From an uncultured Lachnoclostridium sp. (GTDB taxonomy: Bacteria; Bacillota; Clostridia; Lachnospirales; Lachnospiraceae), in contig CABQJX010000081.1 of NCBI GenBank assembly GCA_902464595.1, positions 1-12,452 of the forward strand: DNA of 12,452 bases, read 5' to 3'. This document shows positions 6,283-12,452 of the stretch, piece after piece. The number at the start of each line of letters is the position of its first letter. The first letter of the stretch is position 1. The position numbers and the translations under genes were made by a program. The notes under the pieces are model-generated. The model worked only from the letters and a program-made list of their open reading frames with translations, did no database searches and was not told where the DNA came from.

Positions 6283-7173
6283 CTACCCTTCATTTTTCTC
6301 TGCAAATACATAGTTTGTGACAACCGTTATCACCAGACACAAAAGAATCATCAGTACAGCGACGGCATTAGCATATCCAAACTTGCTGTAGGTAAAGGCA
6401 TTTTTGTATAAAAGGGTATTCGGTACATCGGTGGCGTATCCAGGCCCTCCTCCTGTCAGTCCCATAATAAAATCGAATACTTTAAAAGCACCTGTCAGGA
6501 CAAAAACCACTACGATTTTGATAGTTGGCTTTAATTGGGGAATGGTGATATAGATCAAACGCTGGAAGGGAGAAACTCCATCCATGGCAGCAGCCTCATA
6601 AATATCGCTTGAGATCGCTGCCATTCCAGAGGAAAAGATAATCATCTGGAAGCCCACATTGGCCCACATATTGACCATGGCAACACCCCACATCGCCGTT
6701 TTTACATCGTTAAAGAGATTAAAGTGGTCTGATATGCCCCATTCCTGTAAAAGTACAGGAACTGGCCCCTGCCCCGGAAGCATAATAAATGTGAACATAA
6801 GACAGATAGCGATCCGGTTAATGACCACCGGCAGAAAATAACATGTTTTTACAAACCGGCATCCCAAAAATTTTTTATTAATGACCGTGGCCAGAAAAAA
6901 TGAAATGGGAATGGTTAAAAACATACCCGTAAAACACAGGATTCCCATGTTTATGAATGCAGTTTTCGTTGTGTAATCACCGAAAAAGGTAACATAGTTT
7001 CCCAAGCCTACAAAGACAAGGGGATCGGAGGGAATCCCATTCCACTCAAAGAACGAGGTATAGATCATATTGCCCAGCGGATAAATAATCACCGCTCCAT
7101 ACAGCAAGAGTACGGGAACGATCATCCATACTGCATCTGTATGATATTTTTTTCCTTTTACTTGAAAACGCAT
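6283..7173 (-). CDS. Sugar ABC transporter permease, MalF type (CUT1)
   Basis: A 296-residue membrane subunit that pairs with the MalG-type permease to form the translocation channel. About six transmembrane segments are visible: near 15-35, 72-98, 110-132, 162-182, 217-237 and 265-288. The EAA loop EAAAMDGVSPFQRLIYITIP spans about 193-212. It is closer in size to LacF/UgpA/MsmF than to enterobacterial MalF, which is much longer. The ATG at 7173 is preceded by GGGAGG at 7 nt. The gene lies 30 nt after the binding-protein stop and 10 nt before the next permease start, a tight operon. No ATP-binding gene is adjacent. Confidence 0.95.
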   Translation of the reverse strand: MRFQVKGKKYHTDAVWMIVPVLLLYGAVIIYPLGNMIYTSFFEWNGIPSDPLVFVGLGNYVTFFGDYTTKTAFINMGILCFTGMFLTIPISFFLATVINKKFLGCRFVKTCYFLPVVINRIAICLMFTFIMLPGQGPVPVLLQEWGISDHFNLFNDVKTAMWGVAMVNMWANVGFQMIIFSSGMAAISSDIYEAAAMDGVSPFQRLIYITIPQLKPTIKIVVVFVLTGAFKVFDFIMGLTGGGPGYATDVPNTLLYKNAFTYSKFGYANAVAVLMILLCLVITVVTNYVFAEKNEG

Positions 7174-7203
7174 GTGATTCCCTCCCTGATATTATTATTG
7201 GAA

Positions 7204-8580
7204 CTATGATTGCTGAAACATCTTGCCGTACTCTGCATCCAATGTTTTTACAATATCCTCAACCGGACGCCCTACAAACATAGTCTGAAGTTCTGTATTG
7301 GTAATGTCGATCACGCTTGCATTATCCATATAGGAAGCCATAATGTCTGTCATGTCCGTGCGTTTTGCGTATCCCTCCATAAATGTTTTCATAGGATTAG
7401 GGGCTTTTTCTGCGTCGTAATCAATGGCAACCGGGTAAACTCCACCGCCTACAACGTCTGCATATCCCTCAAATGTATCCTTGGAAAGCATAAAGGTCAA
7501 TAGCTTCTCAGAAGCCTCAAATTCCGGTGTTCCCGGTTCAGCAGAAATACAGAAGCCTTCGCTGGTAGCGCCAAACCAAATGTCCTTATTTTCCGGTGCG
7601 CTTTCAAAGTACGGGAAATTGGTGCACACGATCTGATCGGAGAAATCCATTTGGTTAAAACGGTCAAAATAGTAAGTGGCAGTGAAAAGCATTGCTACTT
7701 TTCCTTCTTCAAAAAATGTAATATTGTTTTCTACCTCATAGGAGATCGCATCCTTACCAAATACCCCTGCATCCAATAATTCTTTCATCTTCTCAAGAAC
7801 TGCCATCGTCTCCGGATCACTCCATTTTACCTGATGATCCACAAAACGGTCTCTCCACTCCAAACCATTCATGCGGATTGCCATTTCGCTGAAAAACCGG
7901 CCGCAATCTGCCTTTGTCTTTGCAGATACAGAAAATGGGATAATGGACGGATCCGCTTCCTGTAATTTCTTGGTCATCTCCAGCACATCTTCCCATGTCT
8001 CAGGCACTTCCAGACCATGCTCTCCCAATAATTTGGTATTCACATACACAGGAGATCCTATGATGGAATTGGGGATCCCATAAATTCCCTCAAGCCCTTT
8101 CTGCTCAAAAGAAAAAGAACCAAATACATCATCCTCTGCAGGGCCTGTCCACTCTGAAGCTTCAATCATCCCTGTCAAATCCTTAATAACGCCGTTTTTC
8201 GCCCAGTCATAGTGAGGGAAAGCATCCGAACATATAAATACCGTAGGGGGATTTCCTGCTGCCACCGACGCCTTCAAACTGCTTTTATAGGATTCCGCAT
8301 CTGCAATAGAAATATCTTCTACCTCAATATTAGGATTCTGAGCCCGAAATTCATCTAGCTTTTTCATATAATATGCGGCTCTTGGCAGCTCTGGATTCGT
8401 ATACCGGGATAGATAAGATATTTTTATCTTCTCGCCTTTTTCTGCCTGTCCTTCTCCGCCCTGTGCCTGTACGGCAGCTTCCGTTGCTCCTGCTTCCGTT
8501 TCTTTCGTCCCGGAAGAACAGCCCATCACTGCTGCCATCACTGCTGCTGTCATCATAAATACCCCTATCTTCTTTATCAT
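7204..8580 (-). CDS. Extracellular sugar-binding lipoprotein (family 1 SBP)
   Basis: A 458-residue solute-binding protein, tethered outside the cell membrane, that delivers sugar to the two permeases. The N-terminus is a lipoprotein signal: MIKK, a hydrophobic stretch, then the lipobox VMGC with lipidated C21, followed by a Ser/Gly/Glu/Ala-rich linker to about residue 50. The mature part begins KIKISYLSRY and has typical family-1 features, including KLDEFRAQNPNIEVE and ETWEDVLEMTKKLQEADP. The length is in the usual 420-460 range. The ATG is preceded by GGAGGAG about 6 nt away. It is the first gene of the operon, so expression of the whole transporter depends on the promoter and repeats in 8581-8765. 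The ligand is probably an oligosaccharide or related carbohydrate, but no identity is supported. Confidence 0.94.
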   Translation of the reverse strand: MIKKIGVFMMTAAVMAAVMGCSSGTKETEAGATEAAVQAQGGEGQAEKGEKIKISYLSRYTNPELPRAAYYMKKLDEFRAQNPNIEVEDISIADAESYKSSLKASVAAGNPPTVFICSDAFPHYDWAKNGVIKDLTGMIEASEWTGPAEDDVFGSFSFEQKGLEGIYGIPNSIIGSPVYVNTKLLGEHGLEVPETWEDVLEMTKKLQEADPSIIPFSVSAKTKADCGRFFSEMAIRMNGLEWRDRFVDHQVKWSDPETMAVLEKMKELLDAGVFGKDAISYEVENNITFFEEGKVAMLFTATYYFDRFNQMDFSDQIVCTNFPYFESAPENKDIWFGATSEGFCISAEPGTPEFEASEKLLTFMLSKDTFEGYADVVGGGVYPVAIDYDAEKAPNPMKTFMEGYAKRTDMTDIMASYMDNASVIDITNTELQTMFVGRPVEDIVKTLDAEYGKMFQQS

Positions 8581-8624
8581 ACGTTCTCCTCCTGCTTCTT
8601 TTGTTTTGAAGTTGATTTCAGCCT

Positions 8625-8653
8625 ATCATATTTTTCTTTTGCTTTACATAGTC
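8625..8653 (-). promoter_or_regulatory. Probable activator-dependent promoter of the transporter operon
   Basis: On the minus strand TATGAT at 8630-8625 is a good -10 about 45 nt before the binding-protein start. The hexamer 17 nt upstream is GACTAT (8653-8648), a very poor -35, and no extended -10 TGn is present. Weak -35 boxes are typical of promoters that need an activator. One of the three 18-bp repeats ends 12 bp upstream of this position, where an AraC-family protein could contact RNA polymerase. Confidence 0.55.
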
Positions 8654-8664
8654 CTTTTTTACTT

Positions 8665-8762
8665 TTTATCTGTACTTTTTTGTGATACAGGCTGTTTTCT
8701 ATATTAAAATCCACTATCTGATCTTTTTATCTGTATTTTTTTGCTTTATCTGCACTTTTTTG
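8665..8762 (-). repeat. Three 18-bp direct repeats, candidate regulator operators
   Basis: Plus-strand copies are TTTATCTGTACTTTTTTG (8665-8682), TTTATCTGTATTTTTTTG (8726-8743) and TTTATCTGCACTTTTTTG (8745-8762). Each differs from the first at one position only. The second and third start 19 bp apart, about two helical turns; the first starts 61 bp from the second. Read on the minus strand the unit is CAAAAAAGTRCAGATAAA, pointing at the transporter operon. Position, orientation and spacing fit tandem AraC-type operators for the adjacent YesN-like regulator. Binding itself is inferred. Confidence 0.7.
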
Positions 8763-8798
8763 TCTTTTATTCTTCCTCCTGCTGCAGCTTATGTTCCC

Positions 8799-8844
8799 CA
8801 TATTTCGGTAACCTTTCTGTTTGCATTTTCACATGTTTCGATAA
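8799..8844 (+). repeat. Pair of 13-bp direct repeats upstream of the kinase promoter
   Basis: CATATTTCGGTAA (8799-8811) and CATGTTTCGATAA (8832-8844) match at 11 of 13 positions and start 33 bp apart, about three helical turns. The second ends 12 bp before the -35 of the kinase promoter. They could be binding sites for a regulator of the two-component operon, but two copies of a short AT-rich sequence are weak evidence. Confidence 0.35.
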
Positions 8845-8856
8845 ATCTTCCGATTC

Positions 8857-8885
8857 TTGACTTTGTAAAATGTGTAGTGTATGAT
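8857..8885 (+). promoter_or_regulatory. Sigma-A promoter for the sensor kinase/regulator operon
   Basis: TTGACT (8857-8862), a 17-nt spacer and TATGAT (8880-8885), each one mismatch from consensus. Transcription would begin near 8892, about 40 nt before the kinase start. Unlike the divergent transporter promoter it has a full -35, so basal expression of the regulators is expected without an activator. Confidence 0.85.
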
Positions 8886-8932
8886 AGAAGAATCCCATCC
8901 TTTATGCAACATTTTCACATAAGGAGCACATG

Positions 8933-10684
8933 ATGAGACAGCATTTTTCAAAATTAGAGTCTAAATTCACCTGCATGTACACGATCATCTTGACGATTGT
9001 CATTACCTGTCTTGCTGTTTCCATCGGACTGTACAGCGGCTCCATTCTAAAGAAAAAATCCATGGACAGCTGCATGCAGAAACTGTCTTTTGTGGAAGAA
9101 CGTTTTCAGTTGATCTTAAACCGGATTGAAAGCGAATCCCTTCTCCTTACTCTCAATCACGCTGCCCGCTATGAATCCTCCAGGAAAGAACCTTCTTCTC
9201 CCTATGAGGAACACAGTGAGGCCATGTCTTTTGCCTCGTATCTGGTGGAGTTCCTCTCCACTCAAAATGCAGTGGAATCCATCAGCTACTACTCCAAAGA
9301 CGGCTCCTTCATCTATCAGGATACCTATGGTTCGTTACCTGCTGTAACGGTTGAGATCCCTTCTGATGTCCAGACAGAATTTTTTCATTCCTCCCAGAAA
9401 TCCTCCTGGTACATTCAGGAATCTCCTTCTTTCTCAAAAAACAAAAATTTTGTGTTTACATGCATGAAAAAGGCCTTTGCCTTCACTGGGGAACCTTTAG
9501 GCTTTTTTGCCTTGACCATAGCTCCATCACAGATCCAGTCGATTTATAATAACTTTTTTTCGGAGCATGAGCTCTTTATCATCTCAGACCAAACCGGCCG
9601 CATCTGTGCCAGTACAGACCAGACCCTTCCCGGACAAATGCTGGATCAGCTTCTGTCCGGATCAAATCTTCCTCAAAATGGAATTACTGTAACCAGCGGT
9701 TCCACAAACTATTTATGTACTTCCCTCTCCAAAAATGATTTACATTTTTTGGTACTTACTCCAAAATCTTATATTTACCAAGAGGCTCTCTCCTTGGTTT
9801 CCGTTATCCTTTTTATAGGAGTTCTTTCCTGCGGCTTTACTTTTTTTGTATTCCGGTATTCTACCAAAAAGGTTATGCTGCCCATCAACCATATTGTCTC
9901 CAGCGTCCGCTGCATATCAGAAGGAAATTATAGCGTAAGGATCCCTGTGGAAGAAAAAAATAAAGATGAAATCAGCCTTCTTGCCAGGCAGATCAACCAA
10001 ATGGCAAAAAATACTCAGGATCTTCTTGATCATGTGCAGCATGAAAATGAACTGAAAAGGAAGTATGAGCTATCCTGCCTGCAGCTTCAGGTTCAGCCTC
10101 ATTTTCTTTATAACACGCTGGAAACCCTATGCGGAATGATCGAGTTAAACGACAAAAAAGAAGCGATCGGTTTAGTCAATCTCATATCCAGCTTTTATCG
10201 TGGTACGATCAACAAAGGAAAGGAGATCATTACCATAGGACAGGAGATGAAAATTACTTGCGATTATCTGAGGATCATGCAAAAACGTTATCCCTCCTGT
10301 TTCGATTTTGAAATTTCAGTACCTCCGGAAATAGATTCCTGTCTTATTCCCAAATTGACCCTTCAGCCTCTGGTGGAAAATTCAATCATTCACGGATTAC
10401 AGCAATTTACATGCAAAAGACACGGGCTTATTTCCATAAAAGGAGCCATGGAAGATGCTTGCATTATTCTTGAAATTAAAGATAATGGAAATGGAATGGA
10501 TGAGAAAATGGTTTCTCAGCTGAACAGCCAGATTTTTACAGAAGAAACAAATTCCTTTGGAATACAAAGTATCAAACAAAGGCTGAGGCTGTATTTTCCA
10601 GCTGCGGAAATTACCGTTGTTTCTCACATACAGGAAGGAACATCTGTAAAAATAAAGTTTTCCTCACAGCTCTCCTCCCTCTGA
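8933..10684 (+). CDS. YesM-like sensor histidine kinase (LytS/His_kinase type)
   Basis: A membrane sensor that should autophosphorylate and pass phosphate to the regulator encoded next. Residues are numbered from an ATG at 8930; the next codon is also ATG (8933) and sits 6 nt from AAGGAG, a better spacing than 3 nt, so 8933 is chosen and the protein is 583 residues. It has TM1 near 16-37, an extracytoplasmic sensing region to about 280, TM2 near 286-309, a HAMP segment about 310-365, then the His_kinase domain LQVQPHFLYNTLE with the phospho-acceptor at H391. The ATPase domain follows, with LQPLVENSIIHG (N484) and DNGNGMD at 518-524. This QPHFLYN type is characteristic of kinases controlling sugar transporters. 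It lies divergent from a sugar ABC operon, which is its likely target. The ligand is unknown. Confidence 0.94.
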   Translation: MRQHFSKLESKFTCMYTIILTIVITCLAVSIGLYSGSILKKKSMDSCMQKLSFVEERFQLILNRIESESLLLTLNHAARYESSRKEPSSPYEEHSEAMSFASYLVEFLSTQNAVESISYYSKDGSFIYQDTYGSLPAVTVEIPSDVQTEFFHSSQKSSWYIQESPSFSKNKNFVFTCMKKAFAFTGEPLGFFALTIAPSQIQSIYNNFFSEHELFIISDQTGRICASTDQTLPGQMLDQLLSGSNLPQNGITVTSGSTNYLCTSLSKNDLHFLVLTPKSYIYQEALSLVSVILFIGVLSCGFTFFVFRYSTKKVMLPINHIVSSVRCISEGNYSVRIPVEEKNKDEISLLARQINQMAKNTQDLLDHVQHENELKRKYELSCLQLQVQPHFLYNTLETLCGMIELNDKKEAIGLVNLISSFYRGTINKGKEIITIGQEMKITCDYLRIMQKRYPSCFDFEISVPPEIDSCLIPKLTLQPLVENSIIHGLQQFTCKRHGLISIKGAMEDACIILEIKDNGNGMDEKMVSQLNSQIFTEETNSFGIQSIKQRLRLYFPAAEITVVSHIQEGTSVKIKFSSQLSSL

Positions 10685-10712
10685 CAGAAAGATAGAAAGG
10701 ATATTCATCCCT

Positions 10713-12290
10713 ATGTACCGCTTTTTAATTGTTGATGACGAATACTTTGTCCGCCAGAGAGTCCGGCTTTGCATTCCCTGGCAGGAATATGGCTTTGAAT
10801 ATGCCGGAGAAGCGTCCAATGCAGAACAGGCTATGGAGCTTTTAAATACAATGCCGATTGATCTGATCATTTTGGATATTTCTATGCCTGGCGTCGATGG
10901 ATTAGAGCTTCTCCGCTTAATGAGAGAGAAAGGAAACACAGCTAAATTTATCATCCTGTCTGGTTTCGCCACCTTTGATTACGCAAAACAGGCCATCGCC
11001 TACCATGTTTCCGGTTATTTACTGAAGCCCATTGACACAGAAGAACTGATCCGTACTGTAACAGCGATCAAAGAGGAATTAGATCTAAACTGCCGTCAGC
11101 TCCAGGAACAGCTGGCCTATGAAGAAGCGCGCCTATTGAACCACCATGCCGCAAATAATGCTTTTTTTCAAAATATTTTTTCCAAACAAGCTTTTTATAC
11201 CGATTCGGATCAGCTAAAGGAATATGGAATTATCCCGGCTGAGCCTTATTTTCTTATCATATTTGACGGAATTGCTCAGGAAAACTCTTATTTTACGGTT
11301 TCAGAGCATGCTACCTTCCAGACTGCACTTTATAATTTTTCTATTGGACTCCTGCGCAAAAATACACATTATATCCATGTAACCGATGCCCATAAGCATC
11401 AGATCCTTATTATCCCTGAAAGAGATCTGAAAAATGGCCCTGCGGATTTTTTAAGATCTCTTCAGGAAATTGTGAAAAGCCGCTTTTCGGCTAAGATCAT
11501 CGGAAGTTACGGAAAAGCTGACAGAGGAACCGCAGATTCTATCCACGAGGCATACCAGACTGCAGTGCAATTCTTGACTTTCCGTTATATTTACGGAATT
11601 ACAGAAGAACCTTTTCCAGTCTCTTTTCCCAGCAGAAAAGCCGTGGATCAAATATCCAGCCTAAGGCAATCTATCTGCAGCAGTCTGAAGGAAAAAAATA
11701 CAGATGGTATTTTAAACGGCCTGCACCATATATTTCAAATTATACAGCAGGAACAGTTTTCCCTGTCTTCTCTGGAAATGGCTCTTTCTTCCGTTCTATC
11801 TTCAGCTGTTGAATATGCCATTCACCATAATCTTGAACTGTTTACGGAAGATCAACCCTGTTATACGGCTGCGGAAGTTATTTACAGCGGTTACAGCCTG
11901 GAAGAAATAGAAGAAAAATTTAATCAGCTTTTTATCTCCCTTCTTAATACACATGAATCTTCCGATATACCAATGATACAAAAACTGGTGCTGCAGGCTG
12001 CAAATCTAATCGAGCATGAGTACAGCAATCCTGACATGGGCCTTCAATACATCGCCTCATCCCTGCTGATCAGCCCTGCCTATCTAAGCAGGAATTTTAA
12101 ACAGGTTATGAACTGTTCTGTTATGCAGTATATTACAAAATGCAGGATGGATTATGCTCTAGAACTTTTAAGCCATACGCCGCTCTCAATTTCAGCTGTA
12201 GCAGAGCAGACTGGATATAAGGATTCCTTCTATTTTTCCAAATGCTTTAAGCGATATTATGGCTTTTCGCCCTCCCATGTAAACCGCTAA
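10713..12290 (+). CDS. YesN-like response regulator with AraC-type DNA-binding domain
   Basis: A 525-residue cytoplasmic transcription regulator. The receiver domain (1-120) is complete: acidic pair D8/D9, phospho-acceptor D55 in LIILDISMPGVDG, S83 in LSGF, and K105 in YLLKPID. A long central region (about 125-425) has no motif I recognise. The C-terminal 90 residues are an AraC/XylS double helix-turn-helix: LQYIASSLLISPAYLSRNFK, then ISAVAEQTGYKDSFYFSKCFK and the closing YYGFSPSHV. It is separated from the kinase stop by 28 nt. The ATG has only a weak GAAAGG 13 nt upstream, so translation may partly depend on the kinase gene. It most likely activates the divergent transporter operon. No plus-strand terminator is visible after its stop. 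Confidence 0.95.
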   Translation: MYRFLIVDDEYFVRQRVRLCIPWQEYGFEYAGEASNAEQAMELLNTMPIDLIILDISMPGVDGLELLRLMREKGNTAKFIILSGFATFDYAKQAIAYHVSGYLLKPIDTEELIRTVTAIKEELDLNCRQLQEQLAYEEARLLNHHAANNAFFQNIFSKQAFYTDSDQLKEYGIIPAEPYFLIIFDGIAQENSYFTVSEHATFQTALYNFSIGLLRKNTHYIHVTDAHKHQILIIPERDLKNGPADFLRSLQEIVKSRFSAKIIGSYGKADRGTADSIHEAYQTAVQFLTFRYIYGITEEPFPVSFPSRKAVDQISSLRQSICSSLKEKNTDGILNGLHHIFQIIQQEQFSLSSLEMALSSVLSSAVEYAIHHNLELFTEDQPCYTAAEVIYSGYSLEEIEEKFNQLFISLLNTHESSDIPMIQKLVLQAANLIEHEYSNPDMGLQYIASSLLISPAYLSRNFKQVMNCSVMQYITKCRMDYALELLSHTPLSISAVAEQTGYKDSFYFSKCFKRYYGFSPSHVNR

Positions 12291-12343
12291 ACCGTCATTC
12301 AACCGAATACGATACCAACAATTGACATAGGAACCTATAAAAC

Positions 12344-12366
12344 AAAAAAGCCCGGTAAAACCGGGC
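12344..12366 (-). terminator. Intrinsic terminator of tRNA-Gly
   Basis: On the minus strand GCCCGG, loop TTTTA, CCGGGC, then TTTTTTG: a perfect 6-bp GC stem with a six-U tail, starting 10 nt after the tRNA 3' end. Read on the plus strand the stem is followed by AAAATTAAAA, so it would not terminate the response regulator transcript by the standard mechanism. Confidence 0.9.
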
Positions 12367-12375
12367 AAAATTAAA

Positions 12376-12447
12376 AGCGCGAGACGGGATTCGAACCCGC
12401 GGCCCCCACCTTGGCAAGGTGGTGCTCCACCCCTGAGCCACTCGCGC
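12376..12447 (-). tRNA. tRNA-Gly (anticodon GCC)
   Basis: A full 72-nt cloverleaf. The acceptor stem is GCGCGAG/CTCGCGC and the D-arm GCTC/GAGC. The anticodon stem CCACC/GGTGG encloses loop TTGCCAA with anticodon GCC. The variable loop is GGGCC and the T-arm GCGGG TTCGAAT CCCGT. The discriminator is U, as in bacterial glycine tRNAs. The CCA end is not encoded. It reads GGC and GGU codons. Its promoter must lie beyond the right edge of the window. Confidence 0.97.
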
Positions 12448-12452
12448 ATTTA

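Noticed and set aside
6273..6323. Longer N-terminus for the MalG-type permease
   Set aside because: It would overlap the MalF-type gene by 41 nt, while ATG 6272 has a well-spaced AGGAG just after that gene's stop.
7150..7173. Catabolite-repression (cre) site near the MalF-type start
   Set aside because: TGAAAACGCATGTG mismatches the cre consensus at several fixed positions, and no better match was seen in the transporter promoter region.
8665..8762. CRISPR-like array
   Set aside because: There are only three short repeats with unequal spacing (61 and 19 bp) and no cas gene; regulator sites explain them better.
12322..12341. Plus-strand promoter from TTGACA and TATAAA after the regulator gene
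   Set aside because: The two boxes are only 8 nt apart, far from the required 16-18 nt.
12192..12449. Minus-strand open frame reading through tRNA-Gly
   Set aside because: It begins inside the tRNA gene and crosses its terminator; a translated tRNA is a common artefact.

Overview
The window looks like a low-to-mid GC Firmicute chromosome, most likely a gut clostridium of the Lachnospiraceae type. This rests on strong AGGAGG ribosome binding sites, consensus TTGACA/TATAAT promoters, a YesM/YesN-type two-component pair beside a sugar ABC transporter that lacks its own ATPase, and a folD-fchA gene pair. No mobile element, CRISPR array, rRNA or phage gene is visible. Genus and species are inference only.

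Layout. Positions 1-232 are non-coding: a GC-rich hairpin, a long inverted repeat and a possible plus-strand promoter. From 233 to 5417 all genes are on the minus strand. In their direction of transcription they are a RarA/MgsA C-terminal-like protein (4413-5417), an FchA-family cyclohydrolase (3615-4241), FolD (2679-3539), a VanZ-family membrane protein (2181-2624), TruA (1414-2160) and a cation diffusion facilitator (233-1417). A perfect consensus promoter whose -35 box contains the folD stop codon can drive vanZ-truA-CDF independently. From 5439 to 8580, also on the minus strand, lie two CUT1-type permeases and a lipoprotein sugar-binding protein, transcribed binding protein first. The RarA-like gene follows the second permease after 21 nt and is probably the last gene of that operon. 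On the plus strand a YesM-like sensor kinase (8933-10684) and a YesN-like AraC-type response regulator (10713-12290) form a divergent operon. A minus-strand tRNA-Gly(GCC) with its own terminator closes the window.

How the genes work together. The kinase/regulator pair probably senses an extracellular sugar and activates the divergent transporter operon. The intergenic region holds three near-identical 18-bp direct repeats upstream of a transporter promoter that has a good -10 and almost no -35, the arrangement expected for an AraC-type activator. The transporter would use a shared MsmX/UgpC-type ATPase encoded elsewhere.

Most notable points. (1) This FolD has lost the Lys and Gln that define the cyclohydrolase site and lies beside an FchA-family gene, suggesting the two folate steps are split between two proteins. 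(2) The last gene of the transporter operon encodes two ungapped copies of a RarA/MgsA C-terminal-like module without any AAA+ ATPase. (3) The repeats between transporter and regulator are candidate operators. None of these could be tested by database search here.
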